A program made the translations under genes and the position numbers. A model generated the notes under the pieces. It did no database searches. It had not been told where the DNA came from and saw only the letters and a program-made list of their open reading frames with translations. From assembly GCA_947296835.1 (NCBI GenBank), contig CAMYQS010000007.1, positions 1 to 16,561 on the forward strand: a stretch of 16,561 bases of DNA, given 5' to 3'. This stretch comes from an uncultured Atopostipes sp. GTDB lineage: Bacteria > Bacillota > Bacilli > Lactobacillales > Carnobacteriaceae_A. Every line of letters begins with the position of its first letter. Positions within the stretch are counted from its first letter, which is position 1. Positions 1-4,702 of the stretch are shown piece after piece.

Positions 1-95
1 GAAGCGACAGAAAAGGTCGAAGGAAAATTTCCTTCCAAGCAGGCAAGCCAAAACGAAGTTTTGAGGTTTGTACGGACAAACCCGTTGCTTGCCTA
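1..95. repeat. 95-base hairpin-rich direct repeat, copy 1
   Basis: This stretch recurs at 2380-2474 with three substitutions in 95 bases (positions 56, 64 and 75). It can fold into a branched structure: an outer 8-bp stem (AGGCAAGC 41-48 with GCTTGCCT 87-94) encloses two hairpins, CAAAAC-gaa-GTTTTG (49-63) and GGTTTGT-acgg-ACAAACC (65-82). A short palindromic stretch, AAGGAAAATTTCCTT, lies at 20-34. All three differences from copy 2 fall in loops or in the linker between hairpins. It lies just upstream of two oriT-like sites and probably belongs to a plasmid mobilization or replication region; that role is inferred. The window starts inside this copy, so its left limit is unknown. Confidence 0.85.
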
Positions 96-96
96 C

Positions 97-151
97 CAAA
101 ATTACGAAGTAGATTTTGGGGGTTTGTAGCTACAAACCCGTTGCTTGCCTT
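97..151. repeat. Partial third unit of the hairpin repeat
   Basis: It holds a hairpin with arms CAAAAT/ATTTTG, then the perfect 20-base palindrome GGGTTTGTAGCTACAAACCC (120-139), then GTTGCTTGCCT. This is the same order of elements as the right half of the 95-base repeat. It lacks its own left outer arm AGGCAAGC, so the arm at 41-48 could pair with either GCTTGCCT at 87-94 or the one at 143-150. Confidence 0.6.
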
Positions 152-192
152 CCAAATGTTCTAAAGTTTTTGCATGAGCGAAGTGAATTCTT

Positions 193-257
193 AATTTTGC
201 AGCGCAAAATTTCACACAAAAAATTCTGCCGTACACGAAGTGATCACGCAGAATTTT
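193..257. other. Two perfect hairpins upstream of oriT-like sites
   Basis: The first hairpin is AATTTTGC-agc-GCAAAATT (193-211). The second has arms AAAAATTCTGC and GCAGAATTTTT (about 219-257) around a 17-18 base loop. No coding region is apparent between base 1 and 470. The density of inverted repeats next to nic-like sequences suits relaxosome or plasmid regulatory DNA. Neither hairpin has a convincing T-run that would make it a clear terminator. Confidence 0.5.
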
Positions 258-267
258 TGCACGAAAG

Positions 268-302
268 ACATCAACTTAAAAAGTGATGTATAAGTGCGCA
301 CT
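268..302 (+). other. oriT-like site 1 (MOBQ-type, degenerate nic)
   Basis: An inverted repeat (ACATCAACTT 268-277 with AAGTGATGT 281-289, one bulged A) is followed after one base by TAAGTGCGCACTT at 291. The layout is the same as in site 2, which lies 57 bases downstream: hairpin, one base, then nic-like core. The core differs from the RSF1010/pIP501/pSK41-type nick region (TAAGTGCGCCCT) by one base, A for C. It may be an ancestral or second recognition site for a different relaxase. Confidence 0.6.
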
Positions 303-323
303 TTCTTTTTTTCTTCGCACAAA

Positions 324-361
324 ACACCAACTTTTAAAAGTGGTGTGTAAGTGCGCCCTTT
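324..361 (+). other. oriT-like site 2 (MOBQ-type, consensus nic)
   Basis: The inverted repeat ACACCAACTT (324-333) / AAGTGGTGT (338-346, one bulge) is followed after one base by TAAGTGCGCCCTT (348-360). This matches the conserved nick region of MOBQ-type origins of transfer such as RSF1010, pIP501 and pSK41. The match and the hairpin immediately 5' are visible in the sequence; function as an origin of transfer is inferred from those families. No relaxase gene lies in the window, so mobilization would need a relaxase in trans. Confidence 0.75.
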
Positions 362-470
362 TACTTTTAACTCTGCTATACATATTTTATTTTTTTATTT
401 GAATTTGTTTAATCTGACTTTTTGATTCAAACTGAATTTATACAAAATAATTCTAGGAGGTTAATTTATT

Positions 471-856
471 ATGGACAAAAAAATAAAACGCTATGTTTCC
501 TTTGGACTGGTTTTGGTAGGAGTAATATTATTTATTGCTATTCAAATAATAAATTATTATGAAATTTACGACTGGCAAAGTATAATGACAAAAATTGTCC
601 AAGGATATTTAATTATTGTGATTGTATATGTTGTTGTATTGTTTTTAATACTTGTCTATAATTTTTTTAAAAAACAAAGAAATACAGATTAAAACCAATA
701 GTTTTCGCAATATTTTCTTTTATTATTTTCGCTATAACTATGTTTTATGGAGAGAAATCAGCATGGATTATGATAATTTCTTTAATAAGTTTTGTGACAT
801 TTATACTTTCAGTACATCACATTTTTCTTAATATTAAAACAAATTCCAATACATGA
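471..856 (+). pseudogene. Small multi-TM membrane protein, frameshifted
   Basis: An ORF with AGGAGG at 455-460 and ATG at 471 encodes 73 residues with two hydrophobic segments (about 9-28 and 43-66) and stops at 692. The reading continues in another frame from about 674 to a TGA at 854-856. That part adds about 57 residues with two more hydrophobic segments (PIVFAIFSFIIFAITMF and IMIISLISFVTFILSVHHIF) but has no start codon of its own. The break coincides with adjacent T7 and A6 runs near 661-674. A one-base indel therefore probably split a four-TM protein of about 130 residues. The 73-residue product may still be made. I do not recognise the family. It lies between the oriT-like sites and the plasmid origin, so it is probably plasmid cargo. 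Confidence 0.6.
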
Positions 857-1200
857 AATTAGATTAGAAACGCTTAGAATCGATTTTGAAGGCTTTTGAA
901 GGGTCGTTAGGGTGTTAGCCCTGACCGAGCGATAGCGAGCTTCTAACAAGCTATCTGTACGCAGAGAATTGACGGTTAAGGACAACTAGCTTACTGCAAG
1001 CTACTTAAACAGGTTTTTTCCTTGTAAAAAGGGCTTGATCTTGACCTTGGTCTTTTTTATGCAGGCTTGCGTAGCAAGGCGACTTTTTTAGTGAGCGTAG
1101 CGAACTGGTCTTTGAACTTGAACTTTTAAATAAATTTGGCTTGCGTAGCAAGGCGACTTTTTATGGTTTTGAACTTGAATTTGTGCGAGTTTTTTTCAAT
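857..1200. other. Noncoding repeat-rich stretch before plasmid origin
   Basis: I see no supported gene here. A 25-base direct repeat lies at 1064-1088 and 1138-1162, each copy containing the hairpin CTTGC-GTA-GCAAG and ending in a T-run. Other short hairpins are TAGCTT-actgc-AAGCTA (about 988-1004) and GATAGC...GCTATC (about 931-955). A phrase TTTGAACTTGAA occurs near both 25-base repeats. Such stretches upstream of theta-plasmid origins may hold copy-control RNA or regulatory structures, but no promoter or RNA gene can be assigned. Confidence 0.4.
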
Positions 1201-1204
1201 GAGC

Positions 1205-1391
1205 ACTATTTATATATATTTATATAATATTTAATACATATTTCGGGGTGTCGAAAACCGCATAGGTATGCGTTATTTTTGACGTTATGAGAACATTTTT
1301 TGGGTTCATGAGAACATTTTTTGGGTTCATGAGAACATTTTTTGGGTTCATGAGAACATTTTTTGGGTATATAAGAACGCTTTTTTTCGCC
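1205..1391 (+). other. Iteron origin of replication (plasmid, theta type)
   Basis: From left to right there is an AT-only-like tract (about 1207-1240), an inverted repeat centred on CGCATA-gg-TATGCG (1250-1283), and tandem 21-base iterons. Four iterons are near-perfect (starts 1287, 1308, 1329 and 1350; shared core GAACATTTTTTGGG), and a fifth, degenerate one starts at 1371. The 21-base period puts each unit on the same helix face. This layout directly before a Rep_3 gene is typical of theta-replicating plasmids of lactic acid bacteria such as the pUCL287 type. The AT-rich tract is the likely melting region. Confidence 0.88.
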
Positions 1392-1392
1392 C

Positions 1393-1450
1393 TTGTTCTC
1401 TATTCAATTTCATGTATAATAAGAACATAGATACGAAGGGTGGTTCTTAT
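1393..1450 (+). promoter_or_regulatory. rep promoter with overlapping inverted-repeat operator
   Basis: The -35 is TTGTTC (1393-1398) and the -10 is TATAAT (1415-1420), with a 16-base spacer. The promoter is embedded in iteron-like half sites: TGTTCT (1394-1399) and AGAACA (1422-1427) are inverted, and ATAAGAAC (1419-1426) is inverted against GTTCTTAT (1443-1450). The second pair spans from the -10 to the start codon, with the ribosome binding site in the loop. Autorepression by Rep dimers binding such arms is known for Rep_3 plasmids; here it is inferred. Confidence 0.7.
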
Positions 1451-2309
1451 GAAAAATAATGCGAATAATCAAGTTACTAGATTTAAAAATGAAGTTAATC
1501 ATATTCCCATGCGAAGATGGTCTGCAGAAGAAATGAATTTTTTCTTTGCTGTCCTTACTCGTATGCGTGACGAAGAGACTAACCTTGTCATCATGGACAA
1601 ATATGAACTTGCAGAACTGGCAAACTACACGATTACTTATAACAAGCTCTACGAAAACACCATGACGAACTTAGCCAGCAAAGTAAATGATTTAAAATAT
1701 TGGAAAAAATCAGATAACAGCATAGTTACAATGCCCTTGTTCACATATTTTAAAGCTGATTGGACTGAAGATCTTAGCGATATGTCGGTAGAAATTGAAG
1801 TCAATAAGCGATTTAAGTACATTTTGAACGAATGGAATGAAGGTAACTGGACTCAGTTCATGCTCAATGAATTTACAGCCATTCAATCGACTTATTCTAA
1901 AAGCTTATTTAGACTGCTTAAACAGTGGCGTACTAAAGGTGTACGAGAATTTTCAATTGACGAATTTAAGCAACTTATGGACGTTCCTAAAAGCTATTCT
2001 AGTGGCATGATTACTTCAAGAATTATTAATAATTCTGTTGAAGATTTACAGCCGTATTTCAAAGATTTAAAAGTGAAAGTTTTGAAATCAAATTCTCGTG
2101 GAACTCCAATTATTGGTTTTAGATTTACTTGGAAACCCGAAAAAACTGGAACATGGGTAACTGATAAATATCAAGAACCTAAAAACGAAACGTTGCCAGA
2201 TTGGTTTAATAATAAAAATGTAGAAGAAACAGACATTGATACCGAAAAAAGTGATGATTTAAAAAAACGTTTAGAAGATTTAAGAAATAAAAGACCACAA
2301 AATAAATAA
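1449..2309 (+). CDS. Rep_3 family plasmid replication initiator
   Basis: This 286-residue protein belongs by sequence pattern to the Rep_3 (RepB/RepA) iteron-binding initiators. Two winged-helix halves are expected, roughly residues 10-125 and 130-230. The second contains the characteristic stretch SKSLFRLLKQWRT followed by FSIDEFKQLMDVP. The C-terminus is charged and probably flexible. It would bind the 21-base iterons just upstream and open the AT-rich tract for theta replication. I chose the ATG at 1449, with AAGGG at 1436-1440 eight bases before it, over a GTG at 1440 that overlaps the ribosome binding site. The gene is intact in length and reads opposite to the chromosomal genes. No partition, toxin or relaxase gene accompanies it in the window. 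A plasmid initiator contiguous with core chromosomal genes suggests integration or an assembly join. Confidence 0.93.
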   Translation: MKNNANNQVTRFKNEVNHIPMRRWSAEEMNFFFAVLTRMRDEETNLVIMDKYELAELANYTITYNKLYENTMTNLASKVNDLKYWKKSDNSIVTMPLFTYFKADWTEDLSDMSVEIEVNKRFKYILNEWNEGNWTQFMLNEFTAIQSTYSKSLFRLLKQWRTKGVREFSIDEFKQLMDVPKSYSSGMITSRIINNSVEDLQPYFKDLKVKVLKSNSRGTPIIGFRFTWKPEKTGTWVTDKYQEPKNETLPDWFNNKNVEETDIDTEKSDDLKKRLEDLRNKRPQNK

Positions 2310-2322
2310 TAAAATAAATAAC

Positions 2323-2358
2323 AAAAAAAGCAGTCGTTTAATTACGATTGCTTTTTTT
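2323..2358 (+). terminator. Rho-independent terminator after rep
   Basis: A stem of AGCAGTCGT and ACGATTGCT (one G-T pair) with a TTAATT loop is flanked by A7 on the left and T7 on the right. It starts 13 bases after the rep stop codon. The symmetric A and T runs would let it act on both strands. Confidence 0.88.
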
Positions 2359-2379
2359 ATTTCCACCAACAAATCGAGC

Positions 2380-2474
2380 GAAGCGACAGAAAAGGTCGAA
2401 GGAAAATTTCCTTCCAAGCAGGCAAGCCAAAACGGAGTTTTGGGGTTTGTACGTACAAACCCGTTGCTTGCCTA
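2380..2474. repeat. 95-base hairpin-rich direct repeat, copy 2
   Basis: It is about 97% identical to positions 1-95. Here the palindrome is perfect (GGGTTTGTACGTACAAACCC, 2443-2462), the small hairpin is CAAAAC-gga-GTTTTG, and the outer AGGCAAGC/GCTTGCCT stem is kept. It marks the boundary between the plasmid-like module and the gene downstream of rlmH. Equivalent points of the two copies are 2379 bases apart, which would be the size of a circle released by recombination between them. Confidence 0.85.
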
Positions 2475-2576
2475 TCCACCAAACCAAAATATTTTTTTAA
2501 AATTGCATATTTTTTTAGTGTAGTAGGTGAAATTAAAAAGACCATTTAATTTATTTTGTATTAAAAACTAAAAGAC

Positions 2577-3107
2577 TCATCCTTGGTTTCCTCTAGTTTT
2601 GTTGTAACCTTTTGTATAAGCATTATAGGTTTTTATAGCTATCCTCTCTAGTTCATTTAAACTAGAAAAATCAGAATTATTAAACGGAATTATTCCAATT
2701 TTAAAGCTATCGTTGTATTTATAATCAGCGTACACGTCTCCGTTTCCACGACCTGTGAAGTGACTATTAACTCGATCTAAAACCTTTTTTCCTTGCCCGA
2801 CATAGTACATATCTTTTGTCTGATTATGTATTACATATACGCCTGGGAGATTATAAACTTTCCCAGCAATACTATTGCTTCTTTTTACTTTTGAATTTCT
2901 TAATTCAAAAAATTCTTCCGGGGTCACAGTCGTATTGTTATTAATTAGTGCATGAATCTTTTCTGTAATATATTTTTGATATTCAGCTTCTCTTATATAC
3001 GATATTATTAGTGGGATAGCAACAAGTGCAATAACTAAAAGGTAAACTACCACTATGAAACTTGGTCCAGAGAACATAAACGTAAATAAAAATCTTAAGA
3101 ACTCCAT
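2577..3107 (-). CDS. Membrane-anchored GIY-YIG nuclease-like protein
   Basis: The protein has 176 residues. A hydrophobic segment (about 17-37) is followed by a charged helix-rich linker (38-80) and a C-terminal GIY-YIG fold. Visible motif elements are GVYVI (89-93, the GIY position), YYVGQG (101-106, the YIG position), Arg112 in VLDRVNSHF, Glu154 in LNELE, and Asn169 in KGYNKTRGN. The catalytic set therefore looks complete. The start has AAGGAGTT just upstream. It overlaps by 13 bases the end of a broken gene before it and follows rlmH and the DUF2500 gene on the same strand, so it may be read from their promoter. GIY-YIG domains occur in homing, repair, restriction and phage-related nucleases. 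A membrane-tethered one could act on entering DNA, but that is inference. The substrate is unknown. Confidence 0.8.
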   Translation of the reverse strand: MEFLRFLFTFMFSGPSFIVVVYLLVIALVAIPLIISYIREAEYQKYITEKIHALINNNTTVTPEEFFELRNSKVKRSNSIAGKVYNLPGVYVIHNQTKDMYYVGQGKKVLDRVNSHFTGRGNGDVYADYKYNDSFKIGIIPFNNSDFSSLNELERIAIKTYNAYTKGYNKTRGNQG

Positions 3108-3372
3108 TTTGTAACTCCTTTTGCTTTTTTTAATTCATTATTATTCAAGCGACTTGCTCCGTTTAACGATATCCTAAAAGCTTCTTCTATTGGTTCTCCA
3201 ATCATAAAGCGTGTTAAATAATCAACTGCGATTCCTATTAAACTAGGAGAAATACTTTCATCCAAATTTAATTCATTCTCAGTAGATAGTTGGATATGAC
3301 TAAATTTTTTATTGGTAGATAACCACCACGCGGCTGTTTGATATCCTTAATTCGTTGAGTTACTGAAACCAT
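3095..3372 (-). pseudogene. Frameshifted, truncated gene of unknown function
   Basis: An ATG at 3372 follows GAGGAG (3380-3385) at good spacing and reads MVSVTQRIKDIKQPRGGYLP before running into a stop at 3268. From the A/T run at about 3301-3310 the coding sense continues without stops in another frame to TAA at 3095-3097. That second part contains SPSLIGIAVDYLTRFMIGEP and EEAFRISLNGASRLNNNELK. Restoring one base would give a product of about 92 residues. The end, KGVTKWSS, is simply the start region of the GIY-YIG gene read in another frame, so the original gene was probably longer and lost its 3' part. It follows the DUF2500 gene by 19 bases. I do not recognise its function. Confidence 0.65.
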
Positions 3373-3391
3373 ACTATCTCTCCTCAATTTT

Positions 3392-3736
3392 TCAGCTGAT
3401 TTTTTCTCGATTAAAACCTAAAAAACGAGTTCCTTGATAGGTCAATATACCTACATCTCTTTCAACTAATACTCTGCTTTCTTTACTTTTAACTTTAAAC
3501 TCTACGCGTCGACCATTTTCCAGTTCGAATGTTACAAAATAATTTGTTGTAGTGTATGAAGGGCCATTCTCTTGTGGATAGTCATGAATATCCATATGTT
3601 TAGATACAACCATTGCAGGAATAGATAAGATAGCTGACGCATTATTCTTTGACCACTGCATAATATTCTTATAAATTAGATAGATAAGATAAATGGATAA
3701 TATAGCTATAAAAATAAACATCATCGATTCAAACAT
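3392..3736 (-). CDS. DUF2500 family small membrane protein
   Basis: The 114-residue protein has one N-terminal membrane segment (about 5-23) and a soluble domain. The domain's pattern, YFVTFELENGRRVEFKV ... DVGILTYQGTRFLGF, is characteristic of the DUF2500 family, whose role is not known. Of two adjacent ATG codons (3739 and 3736), the second sits six bases after GGAGG (3743-3747) and is preferred. An upstream extension into the rlmH 3' end is open but lacks a better start signal. It begins 22 bases after the rlmH stop, so the two are probably cotranscribed. The soluble domain is expected outside or at the membrane face, depending on topology that I cannot settle. Confidence 0.85.
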   Translation of the reverse strand: MFESMMFIFIAILSIYLIYLIYKNIMQWSKNNASAILSIPAMVVSKHMDIHDYPQENGPSYTTTNYFVTFELENGRRVEFKVKSKESRVLVERDVGILTYQGTRFLGFNREKIS

Positions 3737-3758
3737 CATTTTCCTCCATTTTATATTT

Positions 3759-4238
3759 TCACTTATGGTACGGTTCATTCCGCATAATACGAAATGCACG
3801 ATATATTTGTTCTATTAAAATAAGTCGCATTAGTTGATGGGGGTAAGTCATTTTTCCAAAACAAACTTTTGTATCAACTCGCTGTAATACTTTTTGGCTC
3901 AATCCATGTGAACCACCAATAATAAAAATAAAATGACTGCTACCGTATATCATTTCTTCTTGAATGTGTTTTGAAAATTGTTCGGAAGTTAATTGCTTTC
4001 CTTTTAAATCTAAAGCAATCACGTGAGCACGATCTGGTATTTTTTCTAAAATACGATCGCCTTCTTTTTCCTTTACTTGTAATACTTCAGCATCACTCAA
4101 TTCATTAGCAGCTGGTTCATCCGGTACTTCTACGATTTCCACAGGTGCATAACTTTTCATTCTTTTAGCATATTCTGCTATACCATCTTTTAAATATTTC
4201 TCTTTGAGTTTTCCAACCCCAATAATTGTAATATTCAT
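3759..4238 (-). CDS. rlmH: 23S rRNA pseudouridine-1915 N3-methyltransferase RlmH
   Basis: RlmH methylates pseudouridine 1915 of 23S rRNA in assembled 70S ribosomes, using S-adenosylmethionine. The 159 residues equal the usual family length. It begins MNITIIGVGKLKEKYLKDGI. The SPOUT-type SAM-binding loop is IIGGSHGLS (106-114), and the conserved C-terminal arm ends EQIYRAFRIMRNEPYHK. I chose the ATG at 4238, with AGGAGG at 4242-4247, over an ATG 33 bases upstream. That upstream ATG would add residues read through a DnaA-box array. In staphylococci the 3' end of this gene (orfX) is the SCC integration site; here accessory DNA also follows it, but without recognisable SCC ends. A gene cluster of DnaA boxes lies directly upstream of its ribosome binding site. 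Confidence 0.97.
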   Translation of the reverse strand: MNITIIGVGKLKEKYLKDGIAEYAKRMKSYAPVEIVEVPDEPAANELSDAEVLQVKEKEGDRILEKIPDRAHVIALDLKGKQLTSEQFSKHIQEEMIYGSSHFIFIIGGSHGLSQKVLQRVDTKVCFGKMTYPHQLMRLILIEQIYRAFRIMRNEPYHK

Positions 4239-4251
4239 AGTTCCTCCTAAG

Positions 4252-4637
4252 TTGTCCACAAAGTTATCCACAAATCCACAGATAAATTATGACTGGTTTA
4301 TGTTCCACTACATAAAATCAAGTGTTTCACAGAAGTGAAACGCTTGTTCGGAGAATCTTATCCCCAAGTTGTCCACAGGGTTCTGTGGAGTTGTTCATAG
4401 CTGTAGACGTTGCCATTGCAGTGTTCGTCAGATGAATTAAATTCATATTAGCCAGTTACCCACAAATATTTCTAGAGATTGTGGATAACATTTAATAGTA
4501 AAGCCTATAGTTATACACTTTCCCCAGAGTTATACACACCATACAATAAGTTAACCACATTTTTGCTCCATTAACATGTGAATAATACGTTATTTCCATT
4601 TTATAGGATTTTTCTCTCTTTTCATAGCTGTGGACAA
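4252..4637. promoter_or_regulatory. DnaA-box cluster in rlmH upstream region
   Basis: This otherwise noncoding stretch holds many 9-mers matching or nearly matching TTATCCACA. Perfect copies are at 4264-4272 (plus) and 4480-4488 (minus). One-mismatch copies include TTGTCCACA at 4252-4260 and 4369-4377, TTATCCCCA at 4358-4366, TTACCCACA at 4456-4464, TTATACACA at 4530-4538, TTAACCACA at 4551-4559, TGTGAATAA at 4577-4585 and TGTGGACAA at 4629-4637. Weaker ones are AAATCCACA (4272-4280) and TTATACACT (4511-4519). In streptococci rlmH and htrA lie beside dnaA and the origin, so the cluster may be an origin-proximal DnaA-binding or titration region. dnaA itself is not in the window. Confidence 0.8.
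4319..4346. promoter_or_regulatory. Split parS-like palindrome / 12-bp hairpin
   Basis: CAAGTGTTTCAC (4319-4330), loop AGAA, then GTGAAACGCTTG (4335-4346) form a 12-bp stem with one G-T pair. The inner arms TGTTTCAC and GTGAAACG are the two halves of the Firmicutes ParB site (TGTTTCACGTGAAACA) pushed apart by four bases. Another left half, TGTTCCAC, lies at 4301-4308. A terminator or 5'-leader hairpin of the rlmH transcript is an alternative; a clear T-run is missing. Confidence 0.45.
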
Positions 4638-4639
4638 TT

Positions 4640-4682
4640 AAAATACCCCAGAAACTAGTTTTACACTAATTCCTGAGGTAAA
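4640..4682 (-). terminator. Likely terminator of pectate lyase gene
   Basis: On the minus strand, TACCTCAGGAA and TTTCTGGGGTA (plus-strand positions 4670-4680 and 4644-4654) pair over 11 positions with two G-T wobbles. ATTTTAATT follows. The stem starts about 22 bases after the stop codon of the large surface protein gene. The T-run is short, so termination may be partial. Confidence 0.6.
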
Positions 4683-4702
4683 TTATTTAAAATCTATTCT
4701 TT

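Noticed and set aside
655..680. Programmed -1 frameshift joining the two halves of the small membrane protein
   Set aside because: T-TTT-TTT is in register, but slipping there meets a stop at once, and A-AAA-AAC is out of register. A simple indel explains the break better.
1287..1391. Tandem repeats as a CRISPR array
   Set aside because: The units are directly contiguous 21-mers with no spacers and lie before a Rep_3 gene, so they are replication iterons.
2357..2545. A 62-codon minus-strand ORF across the second 95-base repeat
   Set aside because: It covers a hairpin-rich noncoding repeat and the terminator flank, has no ribosome binding site, and resembles no protein I know.
2577..3775. 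An SCC-type cassette at the 3' end of rlmH
   Set aside because: The rlmH 3' end resembles the staphylococcal orfX site, but I found no second copy of it in the window and no ccr-like recombinase gene.
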